Assembly (NCBI GenBank): GCA_028288985.1
Contig: JAQGHE010000021.1
Location: 1 to 18,182, forward strand
Direction of reading: 5' to 3'
From: Candidatus Saccharimonadota bacterium
Lineage (GTDB): Bacteria; Patescibacteriota; Saccharimonadia; Saccharimonadales; UBA10212
DNA length: 18,182 nt
The stretch's first letter is position 1. Each line of letters opens with the position of its first letter. Both the position numbers and the translations under genes were made by a program. Shown in pieces: positions 1 through 6,046 of the stretch. Below the pieces are notes generated by a model that did not search any database, was not told where the DNA came from, and saw only the letters and a program-made list of their open reading frames with translations.

Positions 1-9
1 CTAAGTTCC

Positions 10-231
10 TTACATGTCATTACCACCTCGCGCATAGACAACGGGACAAGTCCATATTGCCTTGAACTTTTCCGTGTAGCCATCTATATGAACAGCGTAG
101 CAAGTGAACTGATTTAATCCAGGTTTCATCTTGTGCTCTCTATCTAGAGGCACGCCATACTCGTCGCCGATAAATAATCGCAAGATAGTATTTCGACTAT
201 GCTCAAATTGTCTTATGGGTTGGTTATCCAT
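10..231 (-). CDS. Small hypothetical protein, divergent from the YaaC-like gene
   Basis: I do not recognise this 73-residue protein. It has no membrane segment and no signal peptide, it is mixed in charge, and it contains two cysteines. It ends in a proper TAA close to the window edge. No strong Shine-Dalgarno lies before the ATG: a GGAG sits about 13 nt away, which is too far. A TAAAAT box (238-243 on the minus strand) ends exactly 6 nt before the ATG, which fits a leaderless start and is the same arrangement seen at other genes here. It diverges from the YaaC-like gene with only 18 nt between the two ATGs, so the two may be expressed together as an accessory pair. The alternative is a chance open frame; the promoter geometry is the main argument for it being real. 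Confidence 0.4.
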   Translation of the reverse strand: MDNQPIRQFEHSRNTILRLFIGDEYGVPLDREHKMKPGLNQFTCYAVHIDGYTEKFKAIWTCPVVYARGGNDM

Positions 232-236
232 GTGCG

Positions 237-243
237 TATTTTA
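237..243. promoter_or_regulatory. Overlapping divergent -10 boxes (bidirectional promoter)
   Basis: The seven bases hold TATTTT on the plus strand (237-242), 7 nt before the ATG at 250, and TAAAAT on the minus strand (238-243), 6 nt before the ATG at 231. Both genes lack a well-placed Shine-Dalgarno. One AT-rich patch can therefore act as the -10 in both directions and give leaderless mRNAs. No convincing -35 is visible on either side, so this is an inference from geometry. Confidence 0.4.
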
Positions 244-249
244 GCTCCG

Positions 250-1410
250 ATGGATTACTATACCTACATGATTAGAGACTTTAAGCCAGACCACACAGCC
301 AATAACGCAGACGCTCCTTTATACTTTGTCCGTTCCGAGGATAAATATAGAAGCTTATGGCAGTACATTAAGCGATACCAGAACCCTACATTTAATGACA
401 AATTACTAAAGAAGCGTTTCCCCGCAATGGATAGTGGTCTTAGGAAATCAAAAGCTCAGCATGTAGCGGATGCCCTTAAGCAAGCAGAAGCCTACTTCAG
501 TACGGCTAGGATTAGCGAGCTATCGATTAAGCCACTCATTCTTTACTACGGTGCATTAAACATGGTTAAGGCGTTGATGATGTTTGCCGACAATGACTTG
601 ACGCTAGAGAATGCGGTACAGAGAGATAAAGGACTGAATACGCATGGGTTGACGAATGGTGCGTCTAACCCCGCTGATGAGGCAATTCGCAACGATAGCT
701 CAAACCTATTAAAAGAGTTTGGAATTGTTACAGGGGGCGATAGAACAGTATTCTCACTTCTACATAGTTGTTGGTCTGACACTCCGCTTTCGAATGGGTC
801 TAGGCTTGAGCTTGGTGACTTGACTTCTATGCACCCTAATAGCTGGAGGAGCTTCAAGGAACATACAGGGAAACCACCGAAGTACTTCAAAATTGAGGGC
901 ACTGGTTTTCGTACTACCGCTAGAGGCGATGAGCACATGGTAGTATTTGGTGGAATTTTCAACTCGATGCTCTACCAGCCTACAATGCCCACTGGTCAAA
1001 ACAATATTTTTGCGTTCTTCGAGCAACATTTACCTCAACTTAGGGCATTCTATAATCGAGAAACACAACCGCAGTCCTCTTTTTATACAAGCGTAATGCC
1101 TAACAATATTGATGAATACCTTCCTGGTTATCGTGAGCCTACTGGTACTCAGTTCGTAATGCAGAACCCTGATGTAGGTCAGGCATTACACTTAATTGAG
1201 GTTGAGTTTGCTATGTTATTTGTTCTTGGGAATCTTACAAGGTATGTTCCACAGAAGTGGCTAGATAATGTTAATTATGGGAACAAGGGCGAAATGTTTG
1301 TCGTGGAAGGCTTTATCAACTCAGTAGCCTTTTCTTTCCCAAAGCTCATTTTTGAAGAACTGGAAGAAAAAGATTATACCTTCACAGGTGACGTTGCGTA
1401 TTGGAATTAA
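250..1410 (+). CDS. YaaC-like protein of unknown function
   Basis: This is a soluble protein of 386 residues with no signal peptide or membrane helix. The region around residues 75-95 (ISELSIKPLILYYGALNMVK) resembles the YaaC family, where a helical segment ending in KPLLLYYG is the typical signature; the founding member is Bacillus subtilis YaaC, whose function is unknown. The reading frame is open upstream to an ATG at 199, but I chose ATG 250: it leaves the divergent gene free and lies 7 nt after a TATTTT box, matching other leaderless starts here. A start at 268 is also possible. Sampled stretches are about 42% GC against about 60% in pilB, and the gene sits beside the 3' end of tRNA-Pro, so recent acquisition is plausible. 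A defence or stress role would be a guess; the family call is moderately sure and the function unknown. Confidence 0.6.
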   Translation: MDYYTYMIRDFKPDHTANNADAPLYFVRSEDKYRSLWQYIKRYQNPTFNDKLLKKRFPAMDSGLRKSKAQHVADALKQAEAYFSTARISELSIKPLILYYGALNMVKALMMFADNDLTLENAVQRDKGLNTHGLTNGASNPADEAIRNDSSNLLKEFGIVTGGDRTVFSLLHSCWSDTPLSNGSRLELGDLTSMHPNSWRSFKEHTGKPPKYFKIEGTGFRTTARGDEHMVVFGGIFNSMLYQPTMPTGQNNIFAFFEQHLPQLRAFYNRETQPQSSFYTSVMPNNIDEYLPGYREPTGTQFVMQNPDVGQALHLIEVEFAMLFVLGNLTRYVPQKWLDNVNYGNKGEMFVVEGFINSVAFSFPKLIFEELEEKDYTFTGDVAYWN

Positions 1411-1411
1411 G

Positions 1412-1621
1412 CTATTTACCAGCAGCCAGCACAAGCAATCGCTCAAGCAGCTTCTGCGTGACGCCGCGCGAAAACATTGATTCCCAAAGCCCATCAACGA
1501 TGCGCGTTCTGTGAAGCAAGCCAAACAATATGGATAGGGCTTCGTCCTTGCCGAGTTTGCTGTAGTCGTTACTCGTGCGAGCAGGAAACGATTCTATCCC
1601 TATTAAAAAACTAAATCCACC
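1412..1621 (-). pseudogene. Start-less C-terminal remnant of an unknown gene
   Basis: Reading the minus strand from just after a TAG at 1622-1624 gives about 69 sense codons ending in TAG at 1412-1414. The residues look like real protein, for example KLGKDEALSILFGLLHRTR and TQKLLERLLVLAAGK, with an amphipathic helical character. There is no ATG, GTG or TTG near the 5' end, and the upstream part runs straight into the tRNA-Pro terminator. I read it as the 3' end of a gene cut off by an insertion or deletion next to the tRNA. It is convergent with the YaaC-like gene, with 1 nt between the two stops. The parent family is not recognised. A chance open frame is the alternative. Confidence 0.45.
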
Positions 1622-1644
1622 CTACAACTTGCTGGTGGATTTAG
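1605..1644 (-). terminator. Intrinsic terminator downstream of tRNA-Pro
   Basis: Perfect 11-bp arms (1611-1621 and 1634-1644) flank a 12-nt loop, followed on the minus strand by six T (1605-1610). On the plus strand no T-run follows, so it acts leftwards. It lies 13 nt beyond the CCA end of tRNA-Pro. Confidence 0.85.
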
Positions 1645-1657
1645 CCGAAATATCTAT

Positions 1658-1734
1658 TGGTCGGGGTGAGAGGACTCGAACCTCCGGCCTCCGCGTCCCA
1701 AACGCGGCGCGCTAGCCAACTGCGCCACACCCCG
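1658..1734 (-). tRNA. tRNA-Pro (anticodon UGG), CCA encoded
   Basis: The minus strand folds into a complete cloverleaf. The acceptor stem CGGGGTG pairs with CACCCCG. The D-stem is GCGC/GCGC. The anticodon stem CCGCG/CGCGG carries the loop TTTGGGA, so the anticodon is UGG (proline). The T-arm is GGAGG-TTCGAGT-CCTCT with one G-U pair, followed by discriminator A. The 3' CCA is encoded at 1658-1660. UGG can read most or all proline codons through wobble. Its 5' end is only 4 nt from the palindrome after rny, and its 3' end faces the AT-rich accessory segment, the usual orientation for integration into a tRNA 3' end. Confidence 0.97.
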
Positions 1735-1738
1735 ATAA

Positions 1739-1769
1739 AACAGAGGTATTATACCAGAATACCTCTGTT
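1739..1769 (-). terminator. Palindrome after rny, probable terminator
   Basis: Perfect 12-bp arms (1739-1750 and 1758-1769) enclose a 7-nt loop, 5 nt after the rny stop codon. On the minus strand the 3' arm continues into TTTTATC, a short T-tract, so it could end rny transcripts. The T-tract is weak, so readthrough into tRNA-Pro or a role in RNA processing or 3'-end protection is also possible. Confidence 0.6.
1748..1756 (-). promoter_or_regulatory. Extended -10 promoter for tRNA-Pro
   Basis: The minus strand reads TGGTATAAT, a perfect extended -10 (TGn plus TATAAT). The -10 ends 13 nt before the mature tRNA 5' end, so transcription would start about 5-8 nt upstream of the tRNA. The -35 region is poor, as is common for extended -10 promoters. 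It lies inside the palindrome at 1739-1769. Confidence 0.6.
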
Positions 1770-1774
1770 ATTAA

Positions 1775-3286
1775 CTATTTAGCGAACTCGATAGCCCTTG
1801 TTTCGCGAATTACGTTTACCTTGATGGTACCGGGGTACTGCATGGTGGACTCGATCTTATTGGCAATATCACGCGCCAGCTTTATAGCCTGCAAGTCATC
1901 GATCGATTTGGGCTGTACGAATACACGGACTTCACGGCCGGCGCTGATGGCGTAAGCCTTCTCGATGCCGTCAAAGCCAAGCGCGGTGTTCTCCAGATCC
2001 TTCATGCGCTCTGAGAAGTTCTCGGCGCTGATGTTGCGGGCACCTGGACGAGCGGCGCTTACCGCGTCCACTACTCGGATTACCAGGGCTTCTAGGCTTG
2101 TGGCGTCCATATCATCATGATGCTGCTCTGCTGCCAGGGCGACTTCTTCCGGTGCGCCGTATTTGCGCAGCATTTCGCCGCTGATGTGGTGGTGCTTGCC
2201 TTCTACCTTATGGCTAAGGGCTTTGCCCATATCATGCGTTAGCGCCGCATACTTCACGGTCTTTACGTTTGCCCCCAACTCGTCAGCCAGTACTGCCGCT
2301 AGCTGAGCCATTTCAACACTATGCTTAAGGACATTTTGCCCGTAGCTGGTGCGGTATTTAAGTTCGCCCAGCAGCTGCAGGATCTCTTTAGGGATGCCAA
2401 CTAGACCGACTTCGCGGGCGGCATCTTCGCCGGCCCGGACCACGTCCTTTTGTACCTGCTTTTGAGCCTTATCAACCACTTCTTCAATGCGGCCCGGATG
2501 TACCCGGCCGTCTTTTAACAGCATCTCCATAGTTTGCCTGGCGACTTCGCGGCGTACCGGGTCAAAGCTGGAAAGCACAATCATGCCCGGCGTCTCATCG
2601 ACTAGGATGTCCACGCCCGTGGCACGCTGCAGAGCCTGGATGTTACGGCCCTCTTTACCGATGATGCGGCCCTTCATCTCTTCGTCTTCCAGTCGTACGG
2701 CCGTGACGGTACGTTCTGCCGTGACTTCGCTTGCCATGCGCTCCATGGTGGTCGCCAGAATCATCGCGGAGGTTTCCTCGGCTTCTTCTTTAGCTTCGTT
2801 TTGCAATTTAACGATTAAACCGGCCAGGTCATTTTTGATATCCCGCTCGGTCATTTGCATCAGCTTGTCCGTAGCGTCGCTCTTGGATAGCTTGGCTATT
2901 TTTTCCAGCTTATCCTGCTGCTTGGTGCGAATGCTTCTGATTTCGTTTTTAAGTTCCTCAACTTCCGATTCCGAAGTACGCAACCGCTCAGAGCGCTTAT
3001 CCAGCTCGTCCAGCTTTTTATCCAGGGTCTCCTCACGGCTCAGCAGCCGCTGTTCGATATCTTTTATTTCGCTGCGGCGTTTTTGATCGTCCTTGCGGGC
3101 TTCTTCGCTTTTGCGCGCAGCTTCTTCTTCGGCTTTACGGATTGTTTCAGCGGCTTCGCGCTTGGCTTTAGTCAGTTCTTTTTTGGCTTCTTCTTCAGCC
3201 TTTCCACTCCTTGAGCGGGTCGCGGCCACGCCGCCGCCGGCACCAACTATCAGACCGGCTATTGCCAGCACAATAGATAGAATCAT
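1775..3286 (-). CDS. rny: Ribonuclease Y
   Basis: A membrane-bound endoribonuclease that starts mRNA decay. At 503 residues it is close to the usual length of about 510-520. Order of parts: an N-terminal membrane helix (residues about 2-22), a long charged coiled coil rich in E, K and R (about 28-140), a KH RNA-binding domain with the GxxG loop GRIIGKEGRN (206-215), and an HD phosphohydrolase domain with H322, the HD pair H351-D352 in THDMGKA, HHH at 365-367 and HH near 389. All metal ligands expected for an active HD enzyme seem present. The ATG at 3284-3286 follows a strong AAGGAGG Shine-Dalgarno with 4-nt spacing. The gene is followed closely by a palindrome and tRNA-Pro. The long antisense open frames inside it are by-products of its charged coiled coil. 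Confidence 0.97.
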   Translation of the reverse strand: MILSIVLAIAGLIVGAGGGVAATRSRSGKAEEEAKKELTKAKREAAETIRKAEEEAARKSEEARKDDQKRRSEIKDIEQRLLSREETLDKKLDELDKRSERLRTSESEVEELKNEIRSIRTKQQDKLEKIAKLSKSDATDKLMQMTERDIKNDLAGLIVKLQNEAKEEAEETSAMILATTMERMASEVTAERTVTAVRLEDEEMKGRIIGKEGRNIQALQRATGVDILVDETPGMIVLSSFDPVRREVARQTMEMLLKDGRVHPGRIEEVVDKAQKQVQKDVVRAGEDAAREVGLVGIPKEILQLLGELKYRTSYGQNVLKHSVEMAQLAAVLADELGANVKTVKYAALTHDMGKALSHKVEGKHHHISGEMLRKYGAPEEVALAAEQHHDDMDATSLEALVIRVVDAVSAARPGARNISAENFSERMKDLENTALGFDGIEKAYAISAGREVRVFVQPKSIDDLQAIKLARDIANKIESTMQYPGTIKVNVIRETRAIEFAK

Positions 3287-3392
3287 ATGTCCTCCTTAGT
3301 AGAAGACCTTTTTATCTGCGCGGTGCCTTTTGGGCAATCACTTTCACTTCATTAGCCTCTAAAAAGACTGCGACAGTTTATTAGGTGTTCAA

Positions 3393-3398
3393 ATTATA
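3393..3398 (-). promoter_or_regulatory. Candidate -10 for rny
   Basis: A perfect TATAAT on the minus strand lies about 107 nt before the rny ATG in a 192-nt gap. No -35 hexamer is visible at 16-18 nt spacing, so support is limited. Use of this box would give a leader of about 100 nt carrying the AAGGAGG ribosome binding site. Confidence 0.4.
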
Positions 3399-3478
3399 AT
3401 TAAGATTAACAAGTTGGAAATCCCAATAACTCTAGATATTCCACTTATAAATATATGTCTAGACTGGGTTTTTGGCAA

Positions 3479-3721
3479 TTATTTCTGTGGGGCTTCGATG
3501 GTGGGAGGCACTACAGACTTAACGGTGGCCGGTGTTAGGACGGTTTCAGTTTGATCTGCCCGGGCCATTTCCTGCAAACACGCCTGCTCGTCGATCTCTA
3601 CTTCCGCCCGCACAGCTTCACCGCCGATTTCAGCCGGAACTTTTGATATTAGCTCGCGGGCGGCCGGAACAGCTTTTTCCATAGGGTCAACTGGAACATT
3701 ATCAATTAAACCTTCTGCCAT
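3479..3721 (-). CDS. Small acidic protein of unknown function, strongly promoted
   Basis: I do not recognise this 80-residue protein. It is rich in A, E, P and V, has a single cysteine (near residue 48) and ends in a proline- and threonine-rich tail that looks disordered. It has no signal peptide or membrane helix. The gene is well supported: the ATG at 3719-3721 follows an AAGGA Shine-Dalgarno at normal distance, and a near-consensus promoter lies 35 nt upstream of the ATG, immediately after the tsaB stop. It therefore appears to be its own, highly expressed transcript rather than the tail of the tsaE-tsaB unit. A small cytosolic adaptor or regulator would be possible, but nothing in the sequence assigns a function. 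Confidence 0.75.
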   Translation of the reverse strand: MAEGLIDNVPVDPMEKAVPAARELISKVPAEIGGEAVRAEVEIDEQACLQEMARADQTETVLTPATVKSVVPPTIEAPQK

Positions 3722-3755
3722 TTATTATCCTTCTGTTTTGTTTATGCTATCCGTA

Positions 3756-3783
3756 ATTTTAACCCATACGGTCTTGCTGTCAA
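3756..3783 (-). promoter_or_regulatory. Strong sigma70-type promoter for the 80-residue gene
   Basis: On the minus strand TTGACA (3778-3783, perfect) and TAAAAT (3756-3761, five of six) are separated by 16 nt. The -35 begins one base after the tsaB stop codon. The expected start of transcription is near 3749, giving a leader of about 28 nt that contains the Shine-Dalgarno. Confidence 0.8.
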
Positions 3784-3784
3784 A

Positions 3785-4177
3785 CTACTTCCGGGGAGGG
3801 GTAGTGTTGGCCGGGGCACCGTATTCAGGCAGGGCGACTTTAGCATTCTGGCCGGCTTTAAGTTCTTTGGTGCCCTCAGCTATCCAAACTTCGCCGCTGG
3901 CGGCAACAATTGGGATATTTAAACCGTAGGCCAGGGCATTGGCGGCGGCTATACCAATACGCAAGCCGGTGAAGCTGCCGGGACCTTTATAAACTACTAT
4001 CCCCTCCAGCTGCTCCATATCAATGCTTGACTTGTTAAGTATTTCTTCAGTTTTATCTAGAAGAGTTACTGAAAGCTCTCTGTGGGCCTCCCACTTCAGA
4101 TATTGGATTTGTTTTTTGCCTTCATAGACACCTAGCTCTGCCTCCGGCTTATCGGTTCGCATGGTTAAGACCTTCAT
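3785..4177 (-). CDS. tsaB: TsaB, t6A synthesis subunit (short form)
   Basis: TsaB is the partner of TsaD in forming threonylcarbamoyl-adenosine at position 37 of ANN-decoding tRNAs. The family hallmark KGPGSFTGLRIG is at residues 64-75, after the N-terminal beta-strands of the ASKHA fold (EAELGVY, near 12-18). At 130 residues it is only about half the length of Escherichia coli TsaB (about 230): the N-terminal dimerisation half is kept and most of the C-terminal lobe is missing. The tail ends in a proline-rich stretch with a normal stop, so this looks like a natural compact form rather than a frameshift. Its ATG overlaps the tsaE stop by 4 nt (ATGA), so the two are translationally coupled. 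TsaD is not in the window. Confidence 0.88.
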   Translation of the reverse strand: MKVLTMRTDKPEAELGVYEGKKQIQYLKWEAHRELSVTLLDKTEEILNKSSIDMEQLEGIVVYKGPGSFTGLRIGIAAANALAYGLNIPIVAASGEVWIAEGTKELKAGQNAKVALPEYGAPANTTPPRK

Positions 4178-4674
4178 GGACGCACTTCCTTCCAGGCCGT
4201 TTCCGTTTTTCTGATTAGGCCGGCTTTGGATTCGGGATAATTTATGGTTATCTGCCTCTCATCCGGGTCGTGCGGAGTTGGCGCCAGTCTAATCGCTAGT
4301 CTATCAGCCGGTAAAACGTCAGACACAATATCGCTCCATTCAATCACCGTTACCACCTTGGGGTTGTTCAAAGATTCAGCCAGCTGGTCTTTGAGGATGC
4401 CCGGCTCAGTCAATCTATAAAAGTCAAAGTGATGGATCTCTAGATCGGCGGGGCACTTATAGATTTTGCTGAGAGTAAAGGTAGGGCTGGACACTACGTC
4501 TTTGCTGCCCAGGCCGCGGGCTATGCCCTGCGTTAGGGTGGTTTTGCCGCCGCCCAGATCGGCGCGCAGCTCAATCACTTCGCCGCCGGATAAATTAGAG
4601 CCTAGGGTTTCGCCTAGACGCCCAGTATCGGCGGAGCCGGTAGAGATTGTTTGCCAAATCAGCTCGGTACTCAT
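4174..4674 (-). CDS. tsaE: TsaE, ATPase of t6A synthesis
   Basis: TsaE is the P-loop ATPase that works with TsaB and TsaD in tRNA t6A37 formation. With ATG 4674 it is 166 residues, the normal size. Visible motifs: P-loop ADLGGGKT (38-45), SPTFT (63-67), HHFDFYR (81-87) and IEWSD (111-115). The usual family P-loop is GDLGAGKT; here the first glycine is alanine. The frame is open upstream to 4947, but that part is proline- and arginine-rich out-of-frame reading of the preceding gene, so I reject the longer start. The chosen start still overlaps the upstream lamin-tail-domain gene by 80 nt. Only a weak AGG precedes the ATG, and a TATACG box 6 nt upstream could allow some independent leaderless expression. 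Its stop overlaps the tsaB start. Confidence 0.92.
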   Translation of the reverse strand: MSTELIWQTISTGSADTGRLGETLGSNLSGGEVIELRADLGGGKTTLTQGIARGLGSKDVVSSPTFTLSKIYKCPADLEIHHFDFYRLTEPGILKDQLAESLNNPKVVTVIEWSDIVSDVLPADRLAIRLAPTPHDPDERQITINYPESKAGLIRKTETAWKEVRP

Positions 4675-5941
4675 AACCTGCGTATAGTAGCGCGGCGGAG
4701 CCCACCCCGGCAATAGTCCATGGATGGACGGCAGCGGTTGAGGCACCCGAAGCGGGAGAATTAGGTGTCGGAGAAAAGCCGGCGCTGGTGGATGCACCCT
4801 TAACCGCAGTGGACTTGCTGGTCGAAGTTTTGGTTGATTTAGCACCCGCTTGATTGACGACATTTGCGGCGCTTGGCGTGGATGCCAGGCTCCAATACCA
4901 TTGGCCGTTTGCCAGCGCCCAAACCTGCCCGTCTTTGGCGCTGCCATATGGTTCGGTCTGGCTCAAAACAGTGCCCAGAGGATCGATTAACCTTGCTTGG
5001 CCGCCGCTATTACTCATCGAAAGACCGGTGTCCACCGAGAAGAAAGCTTTAAATTCCTTAGCAGCAACATAAGTACCATCCGGGATGGTGTAGCTTCGTT
5101 TTGTAGTCGTACCTACCTCTAGCTTAAAGCCGCTCAAGTCAAAATCTACGGAGTTGGGATTATAAATTTCGATGAATTCGTCCTCGCCATCACTTTGCGG
5201 TGAGGCTGGGTTTGGCAAGATTTCGGTAATTTGCGGAGCGGCTAAGCCAATGTCGGCAATGGGGATGCTGCCGCCCGAACCGGAACTTGCCAGGCTGATA
5301 ATTGACGACGGCGCCATAGTGCCATCTGCCCACTGCACAAATGATGGTGTGGCGGCTAGGCTAATTAAAGTAAGCAGCGTGGCACAGTCGCTGCCCAGAA
5401 CGGCCTGCTGCCAACTGCCGTCGTTTAGCTTGCGATACCAAACAGCATTTGGATCGGTTGTATTGGATGGTACATGGGAGATATCGGCGCCATTGGCGGC
5501 AGAAGTCCAGCTGACATGATCCTGCGGAACCAAAACTAAACTGCCGTCAGGCTGAGGCGCAACTTTGACCGCCATTAAATAACCGCTAGTGTCGCTTAGA
5601 GTAAAAGACTCATTAGCTACAGCCGCCGCCCCGCAGGTAACAGAGCTGTCGCCACTTATCAAAATAGTCTGCTTAGGCAGCAGCGTCACGCCGGGCAGCT
5701 GTTGGGTGCTGGTCGGCACCGCCAGGGAAGCGGGCGCTGATTTATTAAAATACTGCAGCAGATAATTGCTGAGGTTGATGTTAGCCGCAGAGGTATTTTC
5801 AATAACTATGGTTTCCGAGCCGGTCATTTTTAGCTGGATGATAGTTAGGTCATTCGGCGCCCAAACAGCATGGGCAATCTGACCCAGAAAGGCCGCTGCT
5901 GCAAGCACGGCGATGGAGGCTGCTAAACCTATCCGTTTCAT
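4595..5941 (-). CDS. Surface protein with two lamin-tail-like domains and C-terminal membrane anchor
   Basis: A 448-residue exported protein. An N-terminal signal peptide (1-25, KR start, alanine-rich core, AHA cleavage site) is followed by a first, divergent lamin-tail-like domain (about 30-165) and a clearer one (about 236-365) with the family pattern of ITEILPNP, then DEFIEIYNP, then DLSGFKL. A low-complexity S/T/A/K linker (365-405) leads to a membrane helix (about 407-423) and a short basic tail (RADLANNLYRLRRYWASRR), so it is anchored by its C-terminus with the domains outside. LPXTG is absent. Lamin-tail domains bind proteins, DNA or membranes in various bacterial surface proteins; the ligand here is unknown. 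Two cysteines (103 and 186) could form a disulfide. No Shine-Dalgarno precedes the ATG; a promoter lies 11 nt upstream. The last 26 codons overlap tsaE. Confidence 0.85.
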   Translation of the reverse strand: MKRIGLAASIAVLAAAAFLGQIAHAVWAPNDLTIIQLKMTGSETIVIENTSAANINLSNYLLQYFNKSAPASLAVPTSTQQLPGVTLLPKQTILISGDSSVTCGAAAVANESFTLSDTSGYLMAVKVAPQPDGSLVLVPQDHVSWTSAANGADISHVPSNTTDPNAVWYRKLNDGSWQQAVLGSDCATLLTLISLAATPSFVQWADGTMAPSSIISLASSGSGGSIPIADIGLAAPQITEILPNPASPQSDGEDEFIEIYNPNSVDFDLSGFKLEVGTTTKRSYTIPDGTYVAAKEFKAFFSVDTGLSMSNSGGQARLIDPLGTVLSQTEPYGSAKDGQVWALANGQWYWSLASTPSAANVVNQAGAKSTKTSTSKSTAVKGASTSAGFSPTPNSPASGASTAAVHPWTIAGVGSAALLYAGYEYRADLANNLYRLRRYWASRRNPRL

Positions 5942-5952
5942 TGTTATTTGCG

Positions 5953-5981
5953 ATTTTAGAAAATTATTTTACTACATGCAA
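5953..5981 (-). promoter_or_regulatory. Promoter of the lamin-tail-domain gene
   Basis: On the minus strand TTGCAT (5976-5981, three of six) and TAAAAT (5953-5958, five of six) are 17 nt apart. The -10 ends 11 nt before the ATG, so the leader would be about 4 nt and hold no Shine-Dalgarno. Confidence 0.5.
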
Positions 5982-6011
5982 GCAGTAGCATTTTGAAAGT
6001 ACAAAGGCTCC

Positions 6012-6040
6012 TTCATATACGGTTGCTTAAGCGCTATACT
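6012..6040 (+). promoter_or_regulatory. Promoter of the PRC-barrel gene, leaderless geometry
   Basis: TTCATA (6012-6017, four of six) and TATACT (6035-6040, five of six) are separated by exactly 17 nt. The -10 ends 6 nt before ATG 6047, so transcription is expected to begin at or next to the start codon. Confidence 0.6.
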
Positions 6041-6046
6041 GAAAAT

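Noticed and set aside
546..1029. Minus-strand open frames opposite the YaaC-like gene
   Set aside because: No Shine-Dalgarno or promoter box, unlikely composition, fully inside a plausible plus-strand gene.
2487..3299. Long plus-strand open frames opposite rny
   Set aside because: Serine- and leucine-rich products are the usual mirror of a charged coiled-coil gene; the RNase Y reading is certain.
3425..3475. Possible terminator after the 80-residue gene (CTAGA/TCTAG and CCCA/TGGG pairs)
   Set aside because: The arms are short and separated by an internal loop, and no T-run follows on the minus strand.
4675..4947. A 91-residue N-terminal extension of tsaE
   Set aside because: It is proline- and arginine-rich out-of-frame reading of the lamin-tail-domain gene, and TsaE proteins start close to the chosen ATG.
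5993..6046. Upstream ATG for the PRC-barrel gene
   Set aside because: It would put the -35/-10 pair inside the coding region, and the extra residues look non-homologous; ATG 6047 fits the promoter.
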